This document shows positions 45,101-57,584 of a DNA stretch of 64,000 nt, piece by piece (the stretch's first letter is position 1; every line of letters begins with the position of its first letter). Below the pieces are notes generated by a model. It ran no database searches and was not told the DNA's origin. It worked only from the letters and a program-made list of their open reading frames with translations. The stretch is taken from positions 30,139,001-30,203,000 of the forward strand of contig NC_088918.1 in NCBI RefSeq assembly GCF_963576675.1, read 5' to 3'. The DNA is from Euphorbia lathyris. Lineage: Eukaryota > Streptophyta > Magnoliopsida > Malpighiales > Euphorbiaceae. Made by a program: the position numbers and the translations under genes.

Positions 45101-48100
45101 ATTAACAGTCGAATGGATTACCAATAAAAAATTAGAGGGGATTTCCTCTTTTCTACCAAACACAAAATAATTTCGCCACCGCCACAAAAGCCAGCAGCAA
45201 GTGATAAAAGTAATTTGCCAATTATTAATCAAGTTTAGCTCCTTATCCCAGAGACACCAAGAAAACCAATCTAGATCCGGTTTTGCAACGAAGACAGACA
45301 TTAGGCGAGTCGGAACAAGGTATCGCCATACATCCCTATTATGCTGACAGTCACGGAGCGTGTGAGTTATATTCTCACAACCAAGCACACACCGTGAACA
45401 AAGTTCCGTAGAAACCAAGTGTCTACGAAATCTTTCTTGGTTTGTTAAAAGCTTATGGTGAGCAGTCAGCCAAGCGAAACTACGCAATCTTTGCGGAATT
45501 CTTAAGGCCCAGATTTTTTCCCAATGACCCGAAACAACACCAACCATAGGTTCACGAACAAGGTCATATGCCGATTTGCAAGAAAATCGCCCAGAATTAG
45601 AACCACCCCAGATGCGGACATCAGAATCATCCCCATCCAGGCTAAGTTTAACACTACGAATCCTCAAAAGCCAATCCATATTAAGAAATGGTTCAATCCT
45701 ATCCCAGTCCCAATCTCCATTACTATTGACATAGTCTGCCACCCTCAAATCAAGAGTAGAAGCATGCGGTTTTGGATTAGCTACATCAATCAGTTTAACA
45801 TTGTTCACCCAAACATCACTCCAGAACCTCACATCAGTCCCATTTCCAACATTCCATTTAACTCCACTGCAAAATTCCTGGAAAACAAAGTGGAAGCTCT
45901 TCCAGAGGAAGGAACAATTCTTAACACGACCAGTCCCTCCAAACACCTCGTCTTTCCTATATTTACCAAGAAGGACTCGTACCCACAAAGCATCAGGCTC
46001 TTTCCACATACGCCAAACAAGCTTCATAAAAAGAGCCTTATTATTATCTTTAGCTTTTCTGATACCAGATCCGCCTTCATCTTTAGGCCGACAGACATCA
46101 CTCCAAGAAATAGGATGAACCTTTCGATTATTATTAGTACCACCCCATAAAAACCGACGATTAAGTTTGTCAAGCTCCTTTAGGACGGGATTAGGAAGAA
46201 AGGAGGACTGCATAACATGATTAGAAGTAGAACTAATGACCGATTGGACAAGAGTCATACGACCCGCAAGTGAAAGAGTAGAAACCTTCCACGCAGATAA
46301 TTTATTGCTCACTGAATCGATAGTTTTATGAAAGGTAGCTTTAGAAACCCGACCACTGAAGAGAGGGACACCAAGATAATTCCCAAGAGAGCTAGTCACA
46401 GGGATACCAGTGATGGAACTAAGAGTGTTACAAAGAGAAGAAGACATGTTCTTAGAGCAGAGCATACGAGATTTCTGAATATTAACTTTAAAACAAAAAT
46501 CACAAGTTTATGGTAAATTATATTTTTGGAGTTGTCCATGTTTTAGGCATTGTTTTCGGGAACATACACAACTTCTAGGTTTCGTTGTTGCATTTCATGT
46601 TCTTTAGCGTACAAATGGTGAGTTGCTAATGGAGATTGCTTGACTTAATTTTAGGTTTTCAAGGGTATTTAGTTAGCAAGAGGATGCTTGTACTTTGGAA
46701 ATGTAAAATGCATTTGTCCCACATTGCTTAGTGTAAACATGAAAGTTCTTAATTGCATAATGATAGAGAACCTTTACATATATATACAATGAGAAAGTAT
46801 GGGTATGTGTACGAGTATAGGCAAGGACACCCATAATGATACGGAGACCCATACTATTACATGTATAAGGCCCTGTTCTTTTTGACTTAATTTCAGCATA
46901 AGTAAGTTCAGTTCAGTTTAGTTCAGTTCAGCAGCATTCAGTTCAGTTAAGTTCAATTAATTTAATTTCAATAATTATTATTATTTATTATAATTATAAT
47001 TATTTATATATAATTTATAATTTAATAATATTTTATATATAATTTATAATTTAATATTATTTATATATAATTCGTCATTATTTATTATAATTATAATTTT
47101 TTATATATAATTTTTTTTTGAAGAAATATACTCCCTCCGTTTCATATTACATGTCTTTTTAGAGAATTGTATAGAAATTAAGGATATTAGAAAAAAGACA
47201 TTGTTACCCTTTATTTATTGATTCAAATATTTATTTATTCTATAATAAGTCCATTATTCTAATTAATTTCCGTAAACCCGCGTTTTATAGCAGAAAAAAA
47301 GATGACTTAACGTGTACTGGTCATATAAAATGACATGTAATATGAAACAAAAAAGAATCTCTAGAAAGACATGTAATATGAAACGGAGGTAGTATAATTT
47401 ATAATTTAGTGCATCGTTATTTATTATAATTATAATTATTTATATATAATTTTTTTTTTGAAGAAATATATAATTTATAATTTAGTGCATCATTATTTAT
47501 TATAATTATTTATATATAATGTATTATTCTTTATTTTTATTTTTTTTTTGGTAGAAACAGGAAAGGAAAAAACAAACAAACAAATAACACCTAACATGGG
47601 ATCAGCCTAGGAAAGCTAACCCCAATCCTATCTTCTAAAAGAAGAGAAGAAAGAAAGATAGGAGGGTCAGAAAGGGTAGTAATGCCTAACATCCCCTCAT
47701 GCTCAGCCGCCGCCAAGCGATCCGCAACCCGGTTTTGCTCTCTGAAAATGTGGCTGAACTTTAAGAACTCAAAGGAAGAGCAAAGCCTTTTAATAGCTTT
47801 GAAAAGGTTACGACTATTAAGACAGATAGCATGATCATCAGAAATCATTTTGATGGCCTCCATGTTATCAGACTCCACAGATAACCTCTTAACGCCCAGA
47901 CTCTTGGCAAGCTTGATACCAGAGAGAATACCCCAAAGCTTCGCAGAAAAGGAAGAGCCCAACCCCAGATTCTGGATGAATCCAGACAGCCAGGCGCCCC
48001 CCGCATCTCTAAGAACACCTCCGGCGGCAATCTTCCCATTTTTAAAGCAGGAGCCATCCGTATTCAGCTTCACCACCCCATCTCTCGGCCTGCTCCAACC

Positions 48101-51100
48101 AACGAGGTGGACATCTCTTTTCTGGGTGGATCTGGCAAGAGAATCCCCTTTGAAGCTCTCAATAATAATAGAGAGTTTTTTCGAGAAGAACTCAACTAGG
48201 TTAGGAATAAAAGCAGTTTTATCCCCAAAAATCTCCTCGTTCCTCCACTTCCAAATTTGGTGACAGATGATAGCAAAGAAAATGTCACCATGCTCCATGT
48301 AAGCCAGTAATTTCCCACTCACACCATCAGAGAACCAGTCATTTATATATAATCCATAATTATTTATTATAATTATAATTACTTATATATAATTTATAAT
48401 TTATTATATATAATTTATCATTTTTTATTATAATTATAATTATATATATATAAAATATATCATTATATATATAATTTACTATAATTATAATTATTTGGTG
48501 TAGTTAAGTTCAGTTCAGTATCATTCAGTTAAGTTAATTTAATTTAATTTCAGTCAAAAAGAACAGGGCCTAAGTTGTTTGTAGGTGTTTCAATAATTCC
48601 GTAACACTCTCCTCAAGCTGGAGCATAGATATTTATCATGTCCAATTTGTTACAAATATAATTTACCCGAACTCCATTTAAGGCTTTAGCGAAAATATCT
48701 CCAAGTTGCTCCATCCGTCAAGACATAGGCTGTTGAGATGATATTTTGTTTCAATTTTTGCGGACCAAGTGACAATCTATTTCAATATGTTTGGTTCGTA
48801 AATGAAATACTGGATTAGAGGCAATGCAAAGTGCTGCTTGGTTCAGACACGAGATGGCAAATCCATATAATTTAATAAACTGGTTGGGACATACTTCGAT
48901 ACTCAGATTTTGTACTAGAGCGAGATACAATACAACATTTTGTTTCTTGCTCTTCTAGGAAACTAAATTTCCTCCAACAAAAACACAGTAGCCCGTACTA
49001 TATCTTCTAGTCTTTCGATTATTTTCCACCAATCACCTATGTTCCTCAGGATCTTCAAGTAACTCGTCATTTGACGTGAGATGCAAATTTGGGGTCATTG
49101 GTGCACTGCATGGCTCCGCACCTCATTTTCTTGTTTCTGCCAACAAATCAATGACATATTTTCTTTGAAACAGGAAGATTCTTTTCTTGTTTCTTGATAC
49201 CTCAACGCCCATGAAGTACCTTAGAGCTTTTGGGTCTTCGGTATGAAATTGATAGTATTGAAGGTTTTTAGAGATGAGATCCCTCAAATGTCTTCCTGTA
49301 ATAACAATATCGTCTACGTTGACCACAAGAAGAATTGTACTCAATGTAGAGTGTTAATAAAACAACAAAACGACTACACTTACACTTTTTCATCCCTAAC
49401 TTCTCAACTGCTTGACTATTCTTTTTGAACCATGCCCGAGTACTTTGTTTCAAGCCATATAAAGATTTTTTGGAGACGACATACCTTTCCATACTTCTAA
49501 GCAACAAACCCTGGTGTTTTCTTCATATAAACTTCTTCTTGAAGATCCCCGTGTAAGAAGGCATTTTTTATATTTAGGTGATGTAAGAGTCAATTAGAAC
49601 TGGCCGCCATTGAGATAAAAAGTCGAATAAAAGTCATCTTAGCAACCGGAGGTAAAGTTTCAGAATAATCAACCCCATAGGTCTGGGCATTACCCCTTTT
49701 GCAACGAGACAGGCTTTTAAACGAGCCACAGATCCATCAAAATTTACCTGTTTGTACGGTGAACCCGCTCCAATGCCTAAGTCAGTTTTTGTGGAAAAGA
49801 TTGGAGGATGATCACAATCAGTAAAAAGGATGGTCACAAGTAAACAAAACTATAATGCAAGCTGAATGTAAAAATGAATGAATTTGTTTACCTCGAGCTT
49901 ACTCTATTTATATTGAGTTGTAGAAGACGGTTACAGATTGTGGAACAGGGTGGGCCACGTGTCTCTTGTTGATAGGAGGGAGTGAGCCTAGATATTGGGG
50001 CCCGATATCTCTTAAAGCCACTTGGCCCATGATTTCCAGGATCTGGTGTGATTATGGTAACGATTGGATCCTTGACTGGGTCTGGTGAGGCTTCCTGAGT
50101 CAAGCTTTTGGCATGTCATTGTTTTGTTGTATTTAGCTTGAGGAGATGCTATGTCTTCTATCTTTTGAAAGTAGGTTCAGGCTTTTGCAATGCCATGTGA
50201 CAAAGTTAAATTTGCCTGATATCACTCTAAGTATTCATTTCTTCTATCATTCCATTGCGCTAGCCAGGATGTGCTAAGGCCTCCGAGAGGGGTTTTGGAG
50301 TAGTAGTTGAGTCAGGGGAAGCAATAAAGGAATGTAAAGTAGAATACAAGTTATCATATGAAACAAAAGCAGAAATAGGGTAAGTTCATGAACCTTTACG
50401 TTTGCGTAGTACAGTAGGAAGATCAGAGTCATCTTGACTTGTTTCAAAAGTTGGATTAGATGGCCAAACAAATATTGGTACTTGACCAAAAGCGTGAGGA
50501 TTTCGACGTTGCAAATACACCTGACAGCTTAGGTGGTTGTGTGGGCACAAACTGTGGAGTTTGGTGGATTTCATAGACTAACACACTATCAATATCATCG
50601 CCATATGTCGGATGATGTGGGATAGAACAAAAGATGCTCCATAAACATGACATCAAAAGATATAAGATACTTATTCAAAGAGGGGTAAAAGCATCGATAC
50701 CCTTTCTGAGGACAAGAGTAACCCAGAAAGACACATTTGGAGGGCTTTAGTGTCGAGTTTAATGACTTGTAGTCGGACGGACAAAACAAGTATTTCCAAA
50801 AATTTGTGGAGAAATAGGAAACAATGGTCTATTAGGAAAAAATGTACCATAAGGAGCCTCACCCTCTAAGATTGATGAAGATATTCAGTTGATAGGAAAA
50901 CAAGTTGTCAAAACTGCATCAGCCCAAAAGTGTTTAGGAACATGGGTCTCGAATTAAAGAGCTTTGACTGTTTCAAGAAGATGACGATTTTGAGGTGGTG
51001 TATCAACACAGGAAGATTAGTGAAAGAATACCATTGTGGAGCATGAAAGTTTGGAATGGTCCAGAAAAGTATTCTTTAGTATTGTCACTTTTTAATGGGG

Positions 51101-54100
51101 TAAATTATATACGAGGTATACAACCTTAGTTAGTAGTGACCTCCCACTAAAATGCACACGTGGAGAGGAGCATTTGGAGAAAGGCGGCATGTGTGGAGCA
51201 TGTGCAAGGAATCCAGTCATTGGATTTTGGAGAAGGGCTAATCGAGCACCTTTACATTCTTTCTAGGGAGGTGGTGAGTCAAAACAATGTCCCGAAAGGG
51301 GTATCTAAAGAAACCCTAGAACTAACTGACCGAATAACCTGAGATTCTTAACTCAGGCAACAACAACAAAAAAAGAGAGAGAGAGAGAGAGAAACTCAAA
51401 AACAATGAGCTCTCATACCATGTTGAACTAGAGAGGGTGGGAAAATGTAGTATATTTTTTATTATGAATAGTTACACATATATAGACATGAGATTTTATT
51501 CTAAACTAGGAAAGAAATAATTTTACTTTAATCTAATCCCTATGATCAAGGTATACAGTCTGTGCAATCTGTAACACTATCTAACTATTGTAGTTCCGCT
51601 GTTTGAAAAATCTCCCAATCCATGAGAGTTGAACTAAAGCTGCCCTTAGGAGGTCCTTACGTTAGTGCACATTCTAAAGGACAACCTGCACCTAAACCTG
51701 AAGGGTTGTGATAACTAACTGCACCAAGTTAAATACTCAGGATTTATGTTAACAAAATTCAAAAATATTAATGCCAAGTTCTGGTGCTACTGTTCTGGCC
51801 TAGCTATTTCTTGATCATTGTATTTATATTGTCTTTGCTTTTGCATCTTGCATTTTGGTAATGTCTGTATGCTTCTTATAACCTATGATACCAACATTTT
51901 TTTTCTTTTTGTAATATAAGGCAAAAAGGCCAACAACCAAAAACAGAGCAAGTGATCAAAAGATAAAACTATCAAATATTAAGCAGAACGTCTTAATCTG
52001 CAGGAGACACCAAATATTCTTTCCAAACGTTAGAAATCCCCAAGTTGCAGTGAGCTAGCCAATCTGCACAAGCATTGCAACTCCTCTCTACATGCTGGAT
52101 TGTCACCCTGCAATCTTAATTCAACATCTCCAAAATTTATCTCTCAATAGAGCAACACAAGGAGTTGAGGGTTGAGATTGGGGTTTCATATTTGGTTAGG
52201 GGCCTTTTGGAAGTTTATATTTTTTGTTAGTGCTCTTGCATATTGTCTTACCAAAGGGAAGATAACAAATAGATGCGCACTGGTTGTGACAATTACTTTG
52301 CCAAGCAGCTACCTTTATATCCTAATTTAATATTTGGGAAGATAAATATAGAGTTGTAAAGTGGAAAATCTTCACTGAATGAGTTTCTTTTCTGGAGAAT
52401 GGGTCATTGGACTGCCTGCTATACCCTCAAAAGTTGGTTTGCAAGAACTTAGGTTTGATACCATTGGTTCTTGTTTCTTTCATGATCATTGTTATAGATG
52501 TGTAATTTCCATAGCATTGTATATTCATTTTCTGTTCTTGTGATATACAACATTGACTACATATGCGTTCAGGTTATTGGTGGAGTGCTTTACCAAGTAC
52601 TGTGTAGTACGTGAAGCTATTAGGCATTTTCGTGGACTGAGAAACTTTGAAGGAGGGATGAAGGTATTACATTGTGAAGGGAAGTTTGGAGATCCACTCT
52701 CTTTATATCTTCGGGCATTATGCCGTGAAGGTATTTATCTAAAAATATATGTATGCTTAATTTCTTTTATCATAAATAATTGCATATTCCAATCTCTCTC
52801 TCTCTCTCTCTCTCATTCTCTTTTTTCACAATTTGCAATTTTGTTATATGATTCAGATGCATGTAATGAAGGTTATGCTTTAAAAACAACTTTAGATATG
52901 TGTTTATTTATGTGATGATGCAACAAAATAAATAAAAAACAACCAAACCATATCCCCAACTAGTTCGAATTGGAGATTTGTGTGATGATGATATTTTTAG
53001 ATTTCTTTTCCAATGAAAGCAGCGGAGTTTTGCAAATATGTATAAAATGGTTTACTTCACTTTGGAATGATGGAGGTTTGGAAGTCTTTAATAACATTCT
53101 TGCATTGTTTTTTATGTAATTCAAAAGAGCTTCAGCATATAACTCCAATTTGCAGTTTACTGGGTTTCCATCTTGTTAATTATCTGGAAGACTTTATTGT
53201 TGTTATTATTATTATTATTATTATCTCTGGTATGTGTTTGGATTCCTCAACGTAAATGAAGTTATAAATGGTATACTTGCTTGATTCAGGTAGGATTATT
53301 GAGTTGCTAGAAGCTTTAGATGCTATGGGCAGAGATAATCAACCTATTCCACCAAGAGCCATGATATTAAGCAGAAAATATCGGACATTGGTTAGTTCAT
53401 GGATTGAACCATTGCAAGAAGAGGCTGAACTTGGATACGAAATTGATTATGTTGCTAGGTGTGCTCAAACATAAAGCAACTAATGCTATTCCTTGGTGTA
53501 TTTCTGATTTTGCTATATTCTTTTTGATACATTAATTGTGTGTTCTTGTGTATGGATGGGGGAGTTTTGGGTTTTGCACCCACTATCCTGGGGCTTCTTT
53601 CGCAAGTCCTTTCAATCCATCTAGTGATGGATTGGTCGTTATTTCGCTTGATATGTTTATGTACTTTCATGCAAACTTGTATGTTGCATGCATAACTTAA
53701 GCATACTTGTTGACAATCACACCTAGTGTTTAACAAGCACAACACTGCAATTTATGTAGAGCTGCTTTCAATCATTTAATACCTCTATTCTTTTTATTAC
53801 AAAAACAGATACATTGAAGAGGGTGGCCTTACTGGTGAGCGAAAGCGATGGGTACCTCGGAGGGGAAAAACTCCTTTAGATCCTGATGCTGATGGCTTTA
53901 TATATTCAAATCCTATGGAGACCTCATTTAAGCAAAGATGCCTTGAAGATTGGAAGACGCACCATCGGAAGCTTTTGAAGACCTTACGTAATGAAGGACT
54001 TGCAGTTCTGGGGGATGCATCTGAATCTGATTATTTAAGAGTTGTAGAGAGATTGAAGAACATAATGAAGGGTCCTGACCAGAATGTTCTAAAGCCTAAG

Positions 54101-55920
54101 GCTGCCAGTAAGATGTTAGTATCTGAATTGAAGGAAGAGTTAGAAGCACAAGGTCTACCAATTGACGGAACTAGAAATGTTCTTTACCAGCGAGTACAAA
54201 AAGCAAGGAGAATAAATCGGTCTCGTGGTCGTCCCCTTTGGGTTCCTCCTGTGGAGGAGGAAGAAGAAGAGGTTAGACATTCATTAGAATGTTCTTTTTT
54301 GTTTACCATATTACATATCCAGGAATTATGAGAAAATTAATCTTCTCTTTCATTTCTTCGATTCATGGACTCAGAGATTATGTCAGTGCCACTCTCCTTT
54401 CAGTTTCAACAGTATGTTCTCTCATTACATGATAAACTTGTTCTGTCTGGTAGGTTGATGAAGAGCTGGATGAACTAATTTCGCGGATAAAGCTGCAAGA
54501 AGGAAATACAGAGTTCTGGAAGCGTCGGTTTCTTGGAGAAGGCATGGATGTTAATTATATTAACCCTATGAACATGGGTCAATCTGAACTTCCAGATGTG
54601 TTGGATGATGCTGATGTCATAGATGTTGAACTTGAAAAAGATGCTGAAGATGAGGAAGCTGAGGAAGCTGATGACGAAGATGAAGGGGAAGTAGAAGTAG
54701 AAGTGGAACAAACCGAGAGTCAAGATGGTGACAGGGTTGTTAAGGTCAAGGAAGTTGAAAAGAAGAAGCCTCTTCAAATGATTGGTGTGCAATTACTCAA
54801 GGATTCAATTCAAATACCTTCAAGATCAAAAAAATCAAGAAGAAGAGCTCGAGCATCAGTGGACGTATGAAAATCCCTTGCATTTTTTTTCGTCTTTATA
54901 TGTGGTGCAACAGCTCTCAAATTCATGAAGTTAGCTATTTTTTTAAGTTAGTCCTTCTGTGAGGAGACTAAGTTTCTTAAATTGGTCCTTGCATTATACA
55001 ACTGAAATCGTCAAATTTAATTGAAGTGTGCTCATTCTTGCAAGGCTTTGATGCATGGCATCACTTGCTTGGCAGACTTATTGCCCAAATCCACAGTGGA
55101 TTTAGTCCTGACATTATTTTGCAATGCTAACAACCAATGCCATGATAAACATGTAATCTTTTTGCTTGTGGATGTAGGATGATGCCGACGACGACTGGTT
55201 TCCTCTAGATATATTCGAAGCTTTCAAGGAGCTAAGGGAAAGAAAAGTTTTCGATGTAGAAGACATGTACACGATAGCTGATGCTTGGGGTTGGACATGG
55301 GAGAAAGATATAAAAAACAGGCCCCCACTGAAATGGTCACAAGAACTAGAAGTTGAGTTAGCTGTCAAACTAATGCTGAAGGCATGTCATTCTACCTTTT
55401 CCTTGTTTATGTTTCTGTCTTCCCCCATGCTGAAAGTGTTCTTAATACATGCTCATTATGATATGCATAAATTATTCTTGTCATTTGTCTTTAGTCTCTT
55501 CCCATTCAAAGAAATACTGGATTATTTTTCAGGTGATAGACTTGGGTGGAACACCCACAATTGGTGATTGCGCGGTCATATTGCGTGCAGCAGTAAGGGC
55601 TCCAATGCCTTCAGCTTTCTTGAAGATCTTGCAGACAACACATAGTCTAGGTTACAAATTTGGAAGGTAAGATCCTGTAGATCGGTTGTCGTGTCATCTG
55701 ACGGGTTTGTTAGATGAAGTTTCTTACTATGTTCTTTTGGTGCAGTCCTCTTTATGATGAAGTAATATCCTTGTGTCTTGACCTTGGGGAACTGGATGCT
55801 GCAATTGGTATAGTTGCAGACATGGAGACTACTGGAATCACCGTCCCGGATGAGACCCTAGACCGGGTGATTTCTGCAAGACAGGCAGCAGACAACCCCG
55901 TTGATGAGAAATCACCATAG
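42152..55920 (+). CDS. PTAC3: plastid transcriptionally active chromosome protein 3 (PPR and SAP domains)
   Basis: Component of the plastid-encoded RNA polymerase complex, needed for chloroplast transcription. Exons: 42152-42499, 42591-42762, 42855-43072, 43450-43510, 44041-44113, 44337-44414, 52573-52730, 53290-53458, 53809-54271, 54454-54864, 55178-55381, 55533-55666, 55746-55920. The spliced frame is 2664 nt, or 887 residues, close to my memory of the Arabidopsis protein. The N-terminus is Ser/Arg-rich and low in acidic residues, a chloroplast transit peptide. PPR-type helical repeats span about residues 75-410. A SAP domain lies near residues 523-557 ([18 protein letters not shown]), followed by a Glu-rich run at the exon 9/10 junction and an acidic tract near 631-665. 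All introns are GT-AG except intron 11. No disabling change is seen. Confidence 0.95.
44478..46503 (-). mobile_element. 5'-truncated LINE (RT C-terminus, zf-RVT, RNase H) in PTAC3 intron 6
   Basis: A 554-codon - strand frame (46465-44801) starts inside the RT palm/thumb region and carries [10 protein letters not shown] and [11 protein letters not shown]. It continues through the zf-RVT segment ([18 protein letters not shown]) to the RNase H domain ([14 protein letters not shown]). One frameshift near 44795 separates the last 87 codons ([21 protein letters not shown]). A T-rich tract (44478-44487 in + sense) may be the remains of a poly(A) tail. The 5' truncation at about 46503 is typical of incomplete reverse transcription. 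Confidence 0.85.
47131..47392. mobile_element. Stowaway MITE (Tc1/mariner type)
   Basis: 262 bp with CTCCCTCCGTTTCATATTAC at the left end and the inverted near-copy (GTAATATGAAACGGAGGTAG) at the right end, flanked by TA on both sides (47129-47130, 47393-47394). This is the canonical Stowaway terminus. Confidence 0.95.
47521..48340 (-). mobile_element. 5'-truncated LINE (RNase H part), copy 1
   Basis: A - strand frame (48322-47591, 243 codons, no stops) holds the end of the zf-RVT linker and the complete RNase H domain: [50 protein letters not shown] poly(A) on that strand (T-run at 47541-47550) follows. ATTTATATATAAT flanks both ends (47508-47520 and 48341-48353), a likely target duplication, although the host sequence is rich in similar strings. 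It lies inside the PIF-type element. Confidence 0.85.
51409..51420 (-). other. primer binding site-like motif of the intron 6 copia element
   Basis: The - strand reads TGGTATGAGAGC, one mismatch from the copia consensus, directly inside the candidate LTR start at 51421. A (GA)n tract lies just before it at 51373-51392. Confidence 0.65.
51905..52170 (-). pseudogene. LINE RNase H C-terminal relic in PTAC3 intron 6
   Basis: On the - strand, [20 protein letters not shown] followed by LGISNVWK matches the end of the RNase H domain of plant LINEs (the R.CN..AD.LA pattern). A T-rich stretch at 51898-51910 could be its poly(A) tail. It is short and carries stops. Confidence 0.6.
55382..55532 (+). 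other. PTAC3: GC-AG intron (PTAC3 intron 11)
   Basis: Exon 11 ends CTGAAG and the intron starts GCATGT. The next exon starts after TTTTTCAG at 55533. Only this junction keeps the frame and the conserved sequence (LMLK then VIDLGG). The nearest GT, four bases into the intron, would shift the frame. GC donors make up about 1% of plant introns. Confidence 0.85.
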
Positions 55921-57537
55921 CTACAAATGTTGTAGAAGTTGAGTTAGTGTAAGATAATTTTCTCTTTCTATATTTTATGCAGTTAGTGCAAAAAAAGGGA
56001 GGGTTAAATTTTGGGCACCAAATTTTGTTGAACTATAGGTCAAAATGGGTCTTGAATCAGTTTAGTTGAAATTAAAAGTTGAGTATAAATTCCGTCTTAA
56101 ACTCGGCTACTTTTGAGGCGGTAGCTTATTTGGCACTACAAATTGAAGGGTGAAGCAAGCCAGTTATATGATTAACCAATTGAAGGTGAAGCAAGCGAGT
56201 TATATGATTAACCAAATGATGGGGCGGTGCATGGGACCACCCTCGCGTTGGTTTGTATTCATTATTATGGCTATTACTCAAATTCGGATTCAGCTTATAA
56301 TCATTGTTTCATTTTTACCAAAATGAGTTCTTTTTAACAAGAAAATATCAATACAATGTCCGGTAAATACAAATGTTCTCTTGTCTTTCTTGGAGTGTTA
56401 ATATTCTAATTCGGATTAATTTGGGAAGCAAAATTCAACTTAAGAGTATAGGTTGAAACTCATTATGTAATCACCAAAGGAGAATAAAGAGATTTCCTTA
56501 ATTAACAATACAAAAAAAAAAGTTAATTTGCTGGTGTACTTGCACAAAATGTAAAACCAAAGAAAAACGTTAAGTGAAAAAGATTTGCGCTTTCTGTAAC
56601 TTAGAAATGAGAATTATTGATGGAAAATTTACATTCACATTCCATTTTTAAAAAATATCTACAACTGTATCAGAAAATAATTTGAATTTTATTAAATTAA
56701 AAAACCATCATTTTCTTTAATCAATTCATCGTATCAATTCTTAAAAAAATGAATTTTGAAATTTATAACTACACGGTTACTATGTGACATTTTTCAAATA
56801 TGTTTTAATATTTTTAATATATTATTAATTAAATTATCCATATTAATTAAACTAAAATTATTAATAGTTTTATGTAAAAGACTCATTATTGATCCATATG
56901 AACTCAGGCCTATAAAGAGGATATAATTGACAATTTTACACTTTTTTTTTTTTTCTGGTTAGTGATCTTTTTCATGACGTATAGAGAAAATAGCTTTGAA
57001 CATCATATTTGTATATAAAAAAAAAAGCTTTTAGAGATATTATTGTGATCTTGAAGCCTATGTTAGGAGCTGCTCCTTACTCTTATAGGGAGAAATCTAG
57101 TCACATAGAAGAGAAAAGGAAAATTATACCTACAATAGATTTCCAACAAATATCAATGCTAGAGAAATAGTAAAATACACCTGAGTTTCATCTCATTTTT
57201 AGCATTTGCTTATAGGAAGGAAGAATAAGATGGAGTTAATATAATTAACTGATATAACTAATATAGGTGAATGTTTCAATTTGTGAAAGATGAAGGATTA
57301 CGTAGAGAAAATAAAATAATGAAATGAAAGAGAATTTATTATCTGATTTTTTTGTTTTAATTTTAATAATTAATATCAATTAATATAGGACAATGTTTCA
57401 ATTTGAGAAATGTGAAAGGACTTCGTAGAGAAGATAAAATGAAAAAGAATTTATTGTCTAATTTTTTTTTTCTTTTAATAATTATAAAATATATCTTTTT
57501 TATCTATATTTTGGTGTGTCACTATTTTTGATGATGT
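55921..57537. other. intergenic DNA between PTAC3 and the LINE upstream of PIR
   Basis: It probably includes the PTAC3 3' UTR in the first few hundred bases. A diverged tandem duplication with period 122 bp (57261-57382 and 57383-57490; both start ATATAGG..AATGTTTCAAT) is the main structure. No gene. Confidence 0.5.
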
Positions 57538-57584
57538 GTCAATTTTTAGTAAAGCTCCGAGTCAATTTTTAGTAAAGCTCCGAG
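57538..57584. repeat. 23-bp tandem duplication at the LINE insertion site
   Basis: GTCAATTTTTAGTAAAGCTC(CGA) occurs twice in a row at 57538-57560 and 57561-57583. The core AGTAAAGCTCCGAG recurs after the LINE poly(A) at 59503-59516 and is its target duplication. Confidence 0.9.

Larger units (their letters stand above)
46869..48570. mobile_element. PIF/Harbinger-type non-autonomous element with TAA duplication
   Basis: The ends are GGCCCTGTTCTTTTTGACT and its inverted copy (48552-48570). TAA flanks both sides (46866-46868 and 48571-48573). The ends carry repeated TTCAGTTCAG motifs and the interior AT-rich palindromes of the TATTATAATTATAATTATTT type. It lacks a transposase and holds a Stowaway MITE and a LINE. 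Confidence 0.9.
46695..51576 (-). mobile_element. degraded Ty1/copia element in PTAC3 intron 6, interrupted
   Basis: On the - strand: a 156-bp 5' LTR candidate (51421-51576, TG...CA), a primer-site-like TGGTATGAGAGC (51409-51420), integrase C-terminus ([20 protein letters not shown], about 50790-50640), RT pieces ([23 protein letters not shown], about 49860-49120), RNase H relics (49090-48650), a polypurine tract (48607-48617) and the start of the 3' LTR (TGTTAC at 48606). A PIF-type element (46869-48570) splits the 3' LTR, whose other part should lie around 46695-46868. Many stops; the left limit is uncertain. Confidence 0.65.
44415..52572 (+). other. PTAC3: PTAC3 intron 6, 8158 bp, transposon-filled
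   Basis: All other PTAC3 introns are 79-559 bp. This one contains a LINE, a copia element holding a PIF-type element with two further insertions, and a LINE fragment. The remaining unique sequence (roughly 46504-46690, 51577-51900 and 52171-52572) is ordinary intron. Its ends are GT (44415) and AG (52572), and the codon is split GC|G across it. Confidence 0.9.

Noticed and set aside
45524..46150. 208-codon + strand ORF in PTAC3 intron 6
   Set aside because: It is antisense to a LINE with a clear RT/RNase H reading and has no domain of its own.
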